A stretch of DNA of 64,000 bases from Yamagishiella unicocca (Eukaryota > Chlorophyta > Chlorophyceae > Chlamydomonadales > Volvocaceae): assembly GCA_003116995.1 (NCBI GenBank), contig BDSL01000033.1:124001-188000 (forward strand). Direction: 5' to 3'. Shown one piece after another: positions 22,371 through 34,691 of the stretch. The position numbers and the translations under genes were made by a program. Positions within the stretch are counted from its first letter, which is position 1; each line of letters opens with the position of its first letter. The notes beneath the pieces were generated by a model, which saw only the letters and a list, made by a program, of their open reading frames with translations, made no database searches and was not told the DNA's origin.

Positions 22371-25300
22371 GTTCGGCGGACTCTTTACGCGTGTTTCATG
22401 GCCTATGTTTAACCTCAAATTGGATCCTCGTTTATATGAAATGTGAAAGGCAACGAATGTAAATGAGCCCGCTACAAAGCTGAATACGTGAACTCAAAAT
22501 ATTCATGTTTCTGGACCGGCCTGCCGCCCCATGGATTTCGATAAGGATTAAACGTACCAGACATTACTACAAGTAAATATACCAACACTAATATATATAT
22601 TCATGTTAAACCACGCTATACGATGGTCCAATCATTAACAATTCATTAACAAGTGAGCCTTTGTGATCCAGCCCGCCACGCCCGCCTGTCACTCTCGCAA
22701 ATTTGACCCCGACAACGAACAGCACTCCCCCGTGACAATTGTGCCGCTAATCTTAGCCCGCAAAAAGATTCGCGCTGTTGTGACTGTCTCAGCAAGCCCG
22801 TCGTGTTGTTTTCGTCCTGCTTCCTTCATGCTTCTTCCGAGCTTCGACGGCCCTTCAGCGGTAGTTAAGACGCAGAAAGTTGCGGTTCAAAAGCGGGGTA
22901 GCAAGTGCGGCACCCCAGCTTACGCGCGAGCCAGCAGCTAGCGCAAGCCGCCTCGGCGTACCGTGGAGTGCGCACACGGGCGTGCAGGGCAGCACGCGAC
23001 AGCACTAGGAAGCACACAAGCCAAGCCGCAGTTGGGCTACACCAGAGAACCAAGGAACGGAACTGGGGCACCACTCAGAGGAGTGATGTGTGAGGCCGCG
23101 GCGCGTTAGGTGCCGTGCGACCGTAGCCCCCTGGAGCCAACTACCGACCACCTGCACTGCAGTGCATGGCCCCAGACCAGCCTCTCGCTTGTCCCTGTCA
23201 AGCGGACCACACCCGTAAGAGGTAGTAAACGGCAGCAGCCAGATACCTACATTGGTACACATAAATTTACCAGCATTGAACAGAGACAAATATTTCACTG
23301 CAGACGCTGCCGGCACAGCTGATATATATCGCTGAACTTGTGAGCGAGTCTCGCTGCAGCGGGCTCACTACTGACATTCCAGGGGGGGTTCTTCACTTCC
23401 TCTCGCAGTACGCTCCGCATCTGACGTTTAGGCCTTTCGGGGACTCCCAAGGGTTCCCATCTGCCATCCACTGAGGATGCTCGTGCGAGCCGTACACCTG
23501 GCAGGCCCAACTCGTCAGTTGCGGGCACTGGGCAGCACCCCCTTGGAGTGCCCTCTTTGCTGGGTATGTAACTTGGGTCCCCGCTCACTTTAAGTGATCG
23601 CCCATCGACACACACACACACACCACATCTATAAAACACACACCATACTGGCCTGGCGGCACGTGCCTGTAAGGGACTGGCTCGTGAGGTAGTCGCTCTG
23701 CACACGGCCCCGCCACAGTGTGGTCCCTCGTTGTGATAGCCACTTCCAAAGATGGGCCCCCCAAGGATGCAGCTGGGTCGCCTATGGTACGCTGCTGATG
23801 TAAGTAAGACCCAAGGGACCTGTGGGCCAATTGCCTTTACGTAGTTCCCTGGCTTATGCATTCCTTTGGCCCGTAAACACGTTCAAAGCAGAAACCCTTT
23901 CAAAGCAGAAAACGACAGCTGTACGGAAGGCAGGATTGGCACGAGCAAGAGCGAGATTGCAAGCTCGCGGGCCCCATGAGGCAGAGCCTCAGTCAAACCG
24001 AAAACCCTCCATGAACGTCAGGGACGCACCAAGTCCAAGATGCCAGCGCCTCCACATACAGCCATCGGCCCCTGACTGGCACCGAGCCAACAGGAATAAA
24101 ACTAGCCACCAAAAGCTGAGCTGACACAAGGAATGCCGGTCCTACCGTCGCAGGCAAAGCAAAACCGCTCAGCAAGTTCCAATTATTCCCAAAATGCTAT
24201 ACCGCTCGATCGTTTTCCTTGCGGGAAACAACATGCCCAGATGTGGTTTTCTAGCTGCGCGAGGTGTGGCAGTGTCTACAGTACAGCAGATCTGTCTAAG
24301 CGCGTCTACCTATGATGGGGTAGAGGCAGCAATAGCAGTGGTAGAAGTAGAACTGGTCTAGGACTGAGTAATGTTGCAGGTTTTAGGGCTACTGTCCAGC
24401 TCTGGAGACGGACAGCAACTCCGGTAAAACTAGTGAGGGATGAGGGGCGGCATCATTCGGCAACGTAAAAGAGGACCCAGCCGCCCTATTCGTAATACCT
24501 CCATTGGAGCATGCCCTATGGCCGCCCTCATCCCGGTAACTGGCTGGTAGGGTCGTTTCACCTCCTGCCGGCAGCGGCAGGTGCCCCCAGGTGCCCCTGG
24601 CCACCGGGCAGCCCGACCCAGTGACCGCGCCCCCCCACACACATACCGGTACACTGTCGTGTAATCGGGTCGACTCGCCGCTTCCCGGTACTCCGACCCG
24701 ATTAGCGACGCTCCTTTTTGAGTGGGGTGTACCTGGGTCAGGACTCACACACCGCAGCTGGGAGTTTCGTTTGCGCAGCTGGCGCACCCAAGGGCAGTGC
24801 GCTTGGTGGGTTGCGAAGTAGGGTTGCGAAAGTAGGATAGGTAGGCTGGACTGCCTTCTTCGTTGCCGCAGTCAATCATTTTCGCGCCATTGGGCGGCCT
24901 AGCCCCCTCGCGCAACATCGGATTGGTGCAGCAAAAGTAGTCTCTTACAGCGAGGGCACTTCGTCGGGTAGCGGTGCGCCCATCACTTCATAAGGTATGC
25001 TGCGTGCGCCCCTCGCGCAGTGCACACTTCAAATCGTCGCTTCAAATCATCACTTTAAATCGTCGCTTCAAATCGTCGCTCCAATTGTCCCAGAAGCGGA
25101 GCACACCTCTGGAAAGGACGAGAATGCTGATGAACCGTTCGCATCCAGCAGGCAGGCCGGTGGAGAGCGCTACGACTTACAACTACTATACCGTTGCCTG
25201 GAAGCGCCAACTTGCGTCGCCTCCACATCCTGCCATCATCATCTCCACCACAACCTTACAACATATGTAGACCTCCAGCCATGTGCGCGCCTAGCAGCTC

Positions 25301-25440
25301 GTCACCCTATCAAACATGCACGTTAGGGTTTATGCGCGCTGTCGGAAAGCGTCCCGCTGGGCCGCGTTCCGCCCACTGCGTCGCATGCAAAACAGACATG
25401 CTGCCTGCCTAGCTACCTACCCACACCCCTACCTGCCCGC
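22371..25440. other. Gene-poor spacer
   Basis: No gene was recognised. The minus-strand frame 23861-23295 is open for 188 codons but has no domain, splice or composition support. A (CA)n run lies near 23608-23622 and a 13-bp repeat near 25025. The DNA is comparatively AT-rich around 22440-22650. Confidence 0.5.
25026..25088. repeat. 13-bp tandem repeat (TTCAAATCGTCGC)
   Basis: About five imperfect consecutive units of TTCAAATCGTCGC, with variants such as TTTAAATCGTCGC and TTCAAATCATCAC. Confidence 0.85.
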
Positions 25441-26459
25441 CATTTCGACGCCTAGCTACCGCATTGGGTGCCCTGCTGCTGGCGGCGAGCGACCTCGGGC
25501 GCCTGCAGCTGGTGCGAGGCCCGCAGCTGTACCTGGGTGTGGCTGCTGCCAGCCAGCAGCGCTGGCTCCCACATACACGCGGCCCCCCCCTCACTCGCCA
25601 CGACCGACCGACCGCTTGAATCGCTTCGCCACAGGCGTTCTAGATCGCTTATGCAGCCGACTGCGAACACACCTGCCATGCCTGCCTGCCTGCGGAGCCC
25701 ACAGTCCCCCCCCGGGGCTCCCGCGGCCCCTCAGCACCCCTCCACCTCCACCCGTCCACACGTATACGTGCCATAGTCCACCTGAACACGTACAATCAAT
25801 TTCTTTACTGCACACTTATAACCGTTTATATACAAGTAGGTGCTGGCCAACAACAAGGCTGAGGCCGAACGGCTGGAGCTGCGCACCCCGTACCGCACCC
25901 GGCCAGACTGCCGCCACAGCCGTCGCCACTGTCACCCCCAGTCCCCCCTCAGGCCAGTCGCCCCCTCAGGCGGGCTCTGGGAGCCTCCACTCGCCTCCGC
26001 CCTCACCTCGCACCCATCCCCAGCCATGGATGACTCGGGTGGGGTTACCTCGGAGCCGCCTGCAGACACCGTCCTGGCCGCCCCAGCCGCGCGCGGGTGC
26101 CGGTCCACGCGGGCCTTATGGAGCGAAAGCCTTATGGCCAGGGGGTCTTATGGACCGGGAGCCTTATGGACAGGGGGCCTTATGGACCAGCGGGCCTTAT
26201 GCGTGGCCGAGGATCAGCGGCTGCCTCTGGAGCGAGGCGGTCCTCGCTGCTGGGAGCTGGCGGGGGGGCGGAGAGGACGGAGCCTGCAGGTGGCGGCAGC
26301 AGCAGGCAGCAGGCGGCAGGCGGCAGCAGCGGTCACGTGAGAGTTGCGGCTAGGGCGTTGAGGGCGTTGAGGGGCTGGTCGCAGTCACGTGGTGGCGGCA
26401 CGTGTGGCTCCAGGGGGCGAATGAACACGTGACGGAGCTGAAGGCGGAGCACCGGGAGG
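25441..26459 (+). pseudogene. Exon-like debris of an unknown coiled-coil-type gene
   Basis: Three plus-strand segments look coding. About 25456-25560 encodes LGALLLAASDLGRLQLVRGP and continues to GVAAASQ. Segment 25841-25889, after TAG and before a GTACCG donor, encodes VLANNKAEAERLELRTP. About 26411-26459, after CCAG and before GTGCAG, encodes NEHVTELKAEHRE. The last two are charged and helix-like. I could not join them into a full gene, and the intervening 16-bp minisatellite (26111-26202) breaks frame. It may be a relic or a badly resolved gene converging on the metallolyase-like gene. Confidence 0.25.
26111..26202. repeat. 16-bp minisatellite around CTTATGG
   Basis: CTTATG occurs at 26115, 26131, 26147, 26163, 26179 and 26196, a period of 16 bp with the last step 17. 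The period is not a multiple of three, so it is unlikely to be a coding repeat. Confidence 0.85.
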
Positions 26460-26492
26460 TGCAGCTAGGCAGCTAGGCAGCTAGGCACCGAG

Positions 26493-29400
26493 CTAGCTCA
26501 CCGCTGATGCCGGGGTGGCCGCTGCCGGCACTGGCGCCGCCGCCTTGTCCGCCGCCCGCTTCATGATCGCCGCCACCTCCCTGGCCGCCGCCCGCAGCTG
26601 GTCCATGTCGAACTGCTCCGCCACGTGCGTGTTCCCCAGGCGGGACAGGTTGGCCAGGTCCAGCAGCGAGGAGACGTGGCAGGAGGCGGGCTCGGCTGCA
26701 GGGAGGGCGGAGACAGGATGGAAGGCGGACGGCCGGGCGGTAATCACCACCCCGAGCGACGCCCTACGACACAAACCGTATTCCCAGGCGTTTTGATAGA
26801 AGTCAGGGATGTTCCTCTTTGACACTCGCAGCCAGGACACATACCTTGCCTATAAGAGCCAGCCAGGGCTCCCCGCCTCGCGGAGTCTCTTGGCCCCCCC
26901 CTTCCGTGCATCCCGCGGCATCCCCGTTCGCCATCCCAGTTCTCTGCTTTGCACTCCATAACATAGCCCACTACTACTTCTTCTTCTTCTTCTTCTTCAC
27001 TGCACCCACCGTCGTCGCGTCCGTGTGTGTGGCCGGCCACCCGAGTCCAGTAGCATGCGCGCGCGACCCGGTGTCCGAAGGCTATGCACCAGCTACACTT
27101 CCCACGTCACGTTACCGGTTCCTTCATTGCCCCCCCCCCCCCTTCGCGACCGCCCTCCCCCGCTCTCACCCTCCTCGCACAGCGCCGCCATGACGCCGCC
27201 GCACCCCCCCGCCAGGCACTCCAGCACGGTCGCATGCGCCAGGCCGAAGCCCGCCTGCACGTGCACCAGCAGCCGCCCGTCAGACCAGCCGGCGGCATCC
27301 ATCACGGCTCGGACGGCCGCCACGCAGGGAGCGGCCTCGACGGGGAAGTGGCCCGCTGGGGGCGGAGCGGGAGGGGGGAGAGGACGGGGGGCGATGAGGT
27401 GCAGTCAAGGTGCCGATGCTTGGGGGCACCCTTCTCTCCGTATGTCCCCGCCGCGCAGGGGACCACCCATCACTAGGCATGGGGAGTTGGGGACACACGG
27501 GTTGGGGCTGTGCGGCACGTACGGCGCCACGTCACCTCTGTTGCGTGGTGGGTGGGACGTGCCCCGGCTCCTGCACGCCCCTTGATCCCCCGCCTAGGCT
27601 AGGCTGCTCACCCTCCCCCGTCCCCTCCCGCCGCCACTCACTCGCTGTCTCGTGCACCAGCACGCCCCGCGGCCTCACAGCGGGGTCCAGCGCGCCCAGG
27701 TACTCGATCAGCGTCAGCACGCGCGCGGGAGCAACCTGGCGACAGCCGGGAGGGCGGAGGGGCGAGGAGACACGGTTACACGGCATACGCCGGGAGGGGG
27801 GGATGGTGCCGCGGGCGGGGCTCGAACCGTCGCACGTCTTGGCTGGCGCTGTGTCGCGAAGGCGAGGACCGCTGGAAGGGGATGAGGCTGCGGTTGCATG
27901 TCGATGAGGCTACATGCAGGCGCGGCGAGGGGTTCCGCCCGCGCAAAGCCCACCCACGTGCTTGTTACCCGCCCACCCGCCCACCCGCCCACCCACCTGC
28001 ATGGCCGTGGCGAAGTCCCTCAGGTGCAGGTAGCTGGCTGGGTGCGTGTGGCGGCCGGCATACAGATTGGCCGCCACCCATCTGGGGGGGGGGAGCGAGA
28101 GGGGGGAACGGCGGGGCGGGGACGAGGGGGCGAGGTTGCCCGGACGGCGGGAGTGGGCAGTCGCGAGGAAGACAGGCGGCGGGGTGGGGAGGGAGCAGCA
28201 GCTGGAGGGTTGCTGCGGGAGCTGGAGGGTTGTTGCGGGAGCTGGGGGTCGCTGCGGTGGCGAAGCTGCAGCTCGGAACACGTTTTGGCCCCGCCGCCCC
28301 GACCAGCAGCATAACGCACACAGAGGCGTACCCACCTGCAGCGGCTCTCTACCAGGGCGCAGAAGTCCTCGGTGGAGTACCTGGGAGCACGAGGAGAGGG
28401 AGGGAGCGAGGACCGAGTTGGCAGCAGTATGGCAGCAGCAGCATGGCAGCGGCCGAGGAATTGCGGACTGTTCCGCCGCCTCCATCCTAGCGCAAAGCAA
28501 CAGCGGGGCCCCCTCACAGCACCCCCCTCACAGCAGCCGGCAGTCCTCAGCGCTCCTTCTCCCGCCGGTGCTTCGGCCCCCAGCAAGCCAGCACGCCCTA
28601 CTTACTTGTTCCAGTTGATGTACGGCGCGGCTAGGTCGCATTCCAGGATCGCGTTCTGGATTCCAAACTGGATCATCTTAGCCAGGCCGAAGGGCAGGTC
28701 CTGCCGCGTGCGGTGGGGGGCGAAGGGGCGGCATCACCCATCAGGTGGATTGAACCAATCTTGGCTGGCAGGTGTGACGTGTGAGGCCACTAAGCGCCGT
28801 CTCCCCATCCCCCCAACCGCCGCGTTGAAAGGGATCCAAGGCGATCGGGTGGCGGTGCCGCGATTTACCCTCTGACGTGCCCTCTGATGTACCCTCTGAT
28901 GTACCCTCTGATGAGCATCTGATGTACCCCGGCGCACCCACCTGCCCTGGCAGGTCGCTGCCGTTGGTGTCGAAGAGCTCGGAGACGGCGAAGCAGTGCT
29001 CGTCGATCAGCTCCTGGGAACGCAGGGCCTGCGTTCGGGGGGGGGGGGGAAACAAGGGGAGGACAGGAGATGGGTGTGCATGGGTCAGGGCAAATGTAGG
29101 TGGGAAAGAGGAAAGGAGAAGCGAGGAGCGGATTGAGGGCATTTGTAATAAGAATACAATACAAGTTTGATGGGTTTGGCGAAGGAAGCGGGGCACCTCC
29201 CGCGGGTCCGGTTGGGATCGGGCAGCGACAACGCATGTGGTTGCTCTGGTTAGAGCAGCCCTGAGTAACATCGCTGCAGACTCGCTCCCTGACCCCGTGC
29301 GCGACCAGTGTTAGGGAATGCGAAATTACACCATAAAAAAAATCGGGGCAGGTGCGCCTGCAATATCGCCGCAACGCGGGACGTAACAATTGCCCATTTG

Positions 29401-29966
29401 CGGACCCCAAACTTGCCTGCAGGAACTCCATGTCGTGGGTGTTTTCTTTCACGAACGCAGCCAACACGATGTTCTGGAGACCTGTGAAAGAGCAGCGTCA
29501 AAATGGGCGAAGCCGACGTCAGCGCTGACAATACCGGTACGCGGAACGTCCCGCCAGGTTCTCCCGCCGGACCAAAAGACGAATTAATATAGGTTGTTCA
29601 ATTCTCTCACGCAAGAAGCTTGCAGGTTGACTAGCGGGGATACATGGGAAGCATAGCCCTAACCGCTTCCGACCTACCGCAGTGTCGCGAAAGGAGCTTA
29701 AAGGCGTGCAATTTGTCCTCCAGCGACTCATAACCGGTCGATAGGCACTCAATCAAAGTGTTATCGATGCAGAAAGGCTTGAGCGACGCCAGTCGTGCCG
29801 CTCGAGCCTTTCGGGCCTCCTCGGCAGCCTTAAGGCGAGCGACCTGATGCTCCACGACGCTGACTCGCACCGTGGCACTGTTCTCACTGCTCTCAGGTCC
29901 TTGGCCTTCATCGCCGCTTGAACGTCGCTTGGCAATGGAGCCAAGCTTCACAAGGACGTTCTTCAT
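26493..29966 (-). CDS. DRE-TIM metallolyase-like protein (HMG-CoA lyase / isopropylmalate-synthase superfamily)
   Basis: The model has nine exons on the minus strand: 29966-29678, 29481-29417, 29028-28942, 28700-28606, 28380-28336, 28081-27997, 27735-27642, 27355-27170 and 26695-26493. It encodes 382 aa and all phases agree. The intron after the second exon is GC-AG (CAG|GCAAGT). The N terminus is charged. A block CIDNTLIECLSTGYES (residues 66-81) occupies the place of the usual D-x-x-x-R-E entry motif. The strongest evidence is LLVHVQAGFGLAHATVLECL followed by AGGCGGV and CEE (about 282-316). This matches the metal-binding HxH strand and the GxA...LE...GC helix of DRE-TIM barrels. Here the second His is Gln (H285, Q287). 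A downstream GNTHV segment fits the 'RLGN' region of the same family. The reaction and substrate are unknown, and loss of a metal ligand may mean altered or absent catalysis. A perfect donor (GCG|GTGAGC) overlaps the stop, so a longer C terminus is possible. Confidence 0.75.
28196..28262. repeat. 22-bp intronic repeat (GGAGCTGGAGGGTTGCTGCG)
   Basis: Three imperfect consecutive units of about 22 bp lie in an intron of the metallolyase-like gene. Confidence 0.7.
28864..28932. repeat. 12-bp intronic repeat (CCCTCTGATGTA)
   Basis: Four to five consecutive copies of CCCTCTGATGTA with small changes lie in the intron at 28701-28941 of the metallolyase-like gene. They end almost at the exon boundary. 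Confidence 0.8.
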
Positions 29967-30631
29967 GTTCACAAATGGTTGGTAATTTGGTGTCGCGTAT
30001 GCGGGATTGCCGATTGGAGAGTTTGTTTGATCTTTGTATGACACAAATTTGTTTTATTACAGAAGTTTCAGCTGTTTCGGCAATGCTCTACCTGTAAACG
30101 CAAACGTACTGCGACCCCCCCCCCGGGCACCAGGACGCCCCGTCAGCATGTGAACGCAATGCTTTACGGTTGCGTTCCGCAACCCTTATGACGCTGTGCA
30201 CCTCATTTTCTATTAACATAGCTCACAAGCGCAACACATGGCACCGCGCCATTGAGCGCCATTCGCATGTTCCGGCATGGTCACCGCAAGGAATGAGACG
30301 CCTCCCCCCCCCGACTGATAGCCTTTTCCAGCCATCTCCATCATTCGGGCGTTCATCGCCTGCCGCAGCGCACGAAGAGATGCACAGCCAGCCCGAACGT
30401 CGTTGCGCAGCCCTCCCTGCTTCGGCTGCCTTCCGCTTCAGTACGAAGCGGCGATTATTGCGACGAAGGACCGCACTGTACCGGGGCCGTGCGTACAACG
30501 CGTAACTCCCTGGGTCTGGACCCTACAGTATTTCCGCCACCGTAGTAGTAGCATACTTATTATCCTACGTCCGCTATTCGCACGCGCCCGCCCCCGCCCC
30601 GCCCCCAACTCACGCCGCCCCCGCCCCGCCC
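29967..30631. other. Spacer between metallolyase-like and F-box genes
   Basis: No gene was recognised. It should contain the promoter of the metallolyase-like gene and the 3' end of the F-box gene. A minus-strand TGTAA at 30061-30057 is a possible polyadenylation signal for the latter. Confidence 0.45.
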
Positions 30632-33600
30632 TCACAGCTCGTATGTGTAGTGCGGCATGTGGCCCGGCCTCTGCGGCAGCGGCCGCCCCAGGTCCGCCAC
30701 CCACACCTCGCAGCGGTCGTAGGGGAAGTGGCGGTAGCTGGCGCCGCAGTGCGTGCAGCCCCACACGTGACAGTCCTCGATCAGGTGGTCCCCGCCCAGA
30801 ATCAGCCTAAGGGCGGGCGGCGGCACAGGGGCGGGAAGAAGCGGGCCGCAGGGGGGGGGAGAGAATGAAGAGAGGAGCCCCGAGATCGCACCACCGACGG
30901 CACCCCGGTACCTGGTACCCCGCCAACCTGCTTGCTCGCGACCCGGCCCGGAAGGGCGAGGTCTGCGGCTTGGAGGCATCCACACAACTTCTGGACCCGC
31001 CCGTCTCACGGCACCAGGGTTGATCCCCCGGCCCCCCTCCCGGATCTAAACGTCTTCCCGTCGTACACGGGTTTTAGTTCCTTGCAACCCCTCCCTGCCC
31101 TTCTCTCCCGGCGCTGTCCTCGTCCCCTGCACCAGGGCCCCCCCCTCCGACGTCGTGTCCAGGACCTCCTACTGCCCCCCCGCCCTCCCTCCCTCCCCCG
31201 CGCGGACCTCACGCCCCTGCCCCACCTTCCCGACACGCGCACACAGCACCCGCCAGGACTACTGCCCCGGTTCCAAGCCTGGATCCCAACCCTCCACGCC
31301 AGCCACAGTCACCCCTAGCGCCCCCAGCGGCGCCCCCAGCGGCGTGCGGGCGCGTGTTCCCCTCCGTGTTCCTCCCCCTGGTCCCCCCCCCTGGTCCCCC
31401 GCACGGCCCCACCCCACCTCTTCGCCCGCATCCCATCCATCAGCTTGGGCGACGGGAAGCCGTACAAGATGGGTACGATGGCGCCGCCGCCGCAGCGGGG
31501 GCAGCGCATGCTGGTCAGGAAGGTCATCTGGCTGCGGTACTGCCCGCGGTAGCGGCCGCGGCAGGGAGCTCCGGAACCGGTGGCGGCGGCAGGAGCGGCG
31601 GCAGGGCCGGGAGGGCCAGGAGCGGCGGCAGGGCCGGGAGGGCCAGGAGGGGCGGGAGGGCCGGGAGGGCCAGGAGGGGCGGGAGGGCCGGGAGGGCCAG
31701 GGGCGGAGGCTGATGCGGAGGAAGGGCGGGGCCCCGCGGAGGCTGCAGCAAGAGGACCGCAGGTTGCGGCGTTATGGCTTTCATTCTTGCTGCTGCCACC
31801 AGCCGGTGTCGCAGCCGCCACTGGCGCCGAAACCACCACGGCGGCGCAGTCCAACCCAGCAGCAGTCTTCGCAGCGCCTCGCGCCCCTGCCGCCGAGCAG
31901 CCCGCCTCCGCTGGTCGCTCTCCTGCCGCGCCGCCGGTCGGTGCCAGGCCGTCCCTGGCAATGGAGGACGAAGCTGAGCTGGCGGGTAGGCCGCACAACG
32001 CTCCGGATGTACCGGTCTCCGGGTCGGAGCCACGATGCAGGTGGGGTGCAGCAGCATCCGCAGTCCCGGGCGTCGCAGCGGGGTGCGGCAGCGAGGCCTC
32101 CGCGATGGCCGCGGCGGTGGCGGCGGCGGTGGCAGCGACCGCCGCGTGTCGCTGGTGGTGGTGGTGGAGGGGAAGCGACAGAGGCAAGGGCAGCGGTGGG
32201 GGCGGGGGCGACCCTGCTGGTGCCGAGCTGGAGCTGGAGGGCGGGTCCGGTGCGGTGGTCGCTGGGGGGAGCCGCAAGAGCCGCTTATGCAGCTGTGTTG
32301 CGAGCGGCGGCGAAGATGATGACGGCGGCAGCTGCCGCTGCGGTTGGTGGGGGTTCGGAGGCCCGGAGGGCCCTTCCGTTGCCGCCGACTGAGAACCAGA
32401 TGGCTGCAAGGACCCCGGCTGTGGAGGCAATCCAGATCCCGCCGCCTCCGCTGTCCCAGCCCCAACAGCCCCAACAGCCCCAGCAGTAGCACCTGAGCCG
32501 GGAGCGCCCGTTCCAGCACCCCCAGCCGCCACATCCGCAGTCAGGACAGCCGGCACCGCCACCACTGCATTGAGCCCCGCACTTCCCGGCCCCGCCGCCG
32601 CCCCCAACCCCGCCCCTGGCGCCCCCGCCGCCGCCCCCCGCCCCGCCGCCCCCGCGGCTGCCGCCGCCGCCCCCGCCAGCTGCGGCTCCGTGGGGAACAC
32701 CAGGCTGCCCCAGCGCACCGCGTACAGCCCCGACCACAACGAATCGGAGGAGGCGGCCTGGCGGGGGGGGAGGAAGGGGGAATGTGGACGCCCAGGGGGG
32801 GAGGGCGCCAGCCATCAGGGTTGAATCCGCCGGGTTGTGTATGCGGTCAGAGCTTTCATGCCTGAGTAAACCGAGCTAGGCCGGAGTTCTCCCCACCTGC
32901 TAGGCCGGAGTTCCCCCCTGCAGAACCCAGCCAGCCAGCCACCCACCAGCGACATGGCTCTGGACGCCATCGCCACGGAGCACAGCGACCTGTAGTCGAG
33001 GTGGCGGAACACCGCCTCCAGCAGCGACATGGGGAGCGAGTCCAGGAGGAGGCCGCCGCCGCCGCCGCCACTGCCGCCGCCACTGCCGCCGCCACCACTG
33101 CTGCCACCAGCACTGCCGCCACCACTGCTGTCACCACTGCTGTCATCCGCACTGCCGTCAGCCGCACTGCCGCTGTCCAGCGCTGCGCCGCCGCAGGCCC
33201 CGGAGGCGAGTGGCGGCTGCTGCGGCGCTCTGGCGGAGTACCCCGGCAGCGGCCCCAGGGGCTCACCCCTAGCACCCCTAGCACCTCCAGCACACGCCAA
33301 GGCACTGGGGGGGTCTGGGGGGGCGGGGCTGCCGCTGCTGCTGCCGCTGCAGCAGGCGGTGGGGCTGCCGTCCCCAGCGGCCGTGTTGCCGGCTACTGCT
33401 GCTGCTGCCGCTGCTGCTGCCGCTGCTGCCGCCGCTGCTGCCGCTGCTGCCGCTGCTGCCGCTGCTGCCGCTGCTGCCGCTGCTGCCGCCCCAGGGGACC
33501 CACAGGCGGGAGACGCCGCCGCACCTGTGCCGCCGCCCGCACTCGACAGCCCATCCCTGGAGCGGCAGACGGGGTCGCCGGCAGACGCGGGTTGCAAGGC

Positions 33601-34691
33601 CCCGCGAGACACCTCCGCCGCCACCACCGCACCCAACAACACGGGATCGCTGCCGGTGGCGGCGATCAGGCCACTCGACACGGGTGCCTCCACCAGCATC
33701 ACCGGGGCGACTTGGCTGGGCACGCCGCCATTCAGTGGCGGGCCAGCACCGCTGCCGCTGCTGCCTGCGCCATCCAGTGGCGGGCCAGCACCGCTGCCGC
33801 TGCTGCCTGCGCCGCTGTTCACTGCTGGGTGTTGAGGTGTTGCTGCTTCTGCTGCCCGCCCCGCAGCTCCCGGCCTGCCCGGCCTCGCGGGCTGGTAGTC
33901 CTCCTGCCCCGGGGGGGTGCAGGAGGACATCACGTCGCGCAGGTAGCTGTTGACTGGGGAGGGGAAGGTAGGCGCGGGGAGGGGAGGGGAAGGTAGGCGC
34001 GGGGAGGGGACGGGAGGTTGAGTCAGCTGCGCGGCGTGGCGAGGGCACTGCAGCGCTGGTGGCTGCCATGCTGACGCAGCTGCAACCCGAATACTTGTGC
34101 AGGGCTGCGGAACCTGGGCCCCTATTGACCCCCATTGCCCCCCGCCTTCACGCACCGGCCCAGTGCGTCTTCCCCCGGGCGCTGCGTATCTGGAAGAGCA
34201 GCTTGCCGTGGTCGGCTCCGGGACCAAGCTTGGCCCGCAGCTCCGCCAGCAGCTCCACCTCATTGGGCAGCTGCGGGCAGGAGAGGGTTCAAGAGGCGGA
34301 GGCGAGCAGCGCGCACATAGAGGGGGGCATGTCGGCATGGCCATACTGGAGGAATAGGGGTTGATCGGAAAGGAGGTCGGGGGCAGGGTTGGAGGGCGAG
34401 TTACACGATTGGCTGATCTCCACCTCCACCTTTCGCTTCCGGTTATTATAGGTCAAAGTAGGCTGAGAAAGCGCTTGGCCGCCCGGTCCCGCAGGGTGGC
34501 ACGCAATCCCGTGTCGGCAGAATGGCTCGCAGCGGTACAGTCATCCACGTAGGTAGGTGCTCTCGCGGTATAGAACAACGTACGGTTCTAACAAAGGCCC
34601 CAGGTGAAGTACTGGCACAGCGATGCGTCACTCCTACCTGGGGAGGGTCCCGGTTGATGAGGGCTGCCAATTTAGCCTCCTGCCCGAACAT
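30632..34691 (-). CDS. F-box protein with C-terminal zinc-ribbon domain
   Basis: The model has five exons on the minus strand: 34691-34638, 34270-34156, 33953-32947, 32757-31418 and 30806-30632, giving 896 aa with consistent phases. The F-box lies near residues 358-392 (LPMSLLEAVFRHLDYRSL). It continues across an intron with SLWSGLYAVRWG, the usual post-F-box W...W/G pattern. This suggests a substrate adaptor of an SCF ubiquitin ligase. The C terminus has two CxxC pairs, CPRCGG (about 812) and CTHCG (about 855), separated by a YGFPSP segment, a zinc-ribbon-like arrangement. The middle is low-complexity, with a poly-Ala run (plus strand about 33400-33490), Gly/Ser stretches and a collagen-like GPPGPP tract (about 31580-31710). 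The start is the first Met after an in-frame stop. It is divergent from the Nudix gene. Confidence 0.8.
31580..31712 (-). repeat. Coding collagen-like GPP minisatellite
   Basis: Repeated GGGAGGGCCAGGA-type units on the plus strand encode GPPGPPAPP and GPAAAP runs on the minus strand inside the F-box protein. Confidence 0.85.
33397..33490 (-). repeat. Coding poly-alanine tract
   Basis: CTGCCG and CTGCTG repeats on the plus strand encode a nearly pure run of about 30 alanines on the minus strand, N-terminal to the F-box. Confidence 0.9.

Noticed and set aside
23295..23861. 188-codon minus-strand open frame
   Set aside because: There is no domain, signal peptide or splice support, and an overlapping shifted frame is equally open.
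27800..27880. tRNA-like B-box (GGTTCGAGCCC on the minus strand)
   Set aside because: The sequence around it does not form a T stem or a cloverleaf, and it lies in an intron of the metallolyase-like gene.
30403..30810. 135-codon plus-strand frame
   Set aside because: It overlaps antisense to the zinc-ribbon exon of the F-box gene, which explains the region better.
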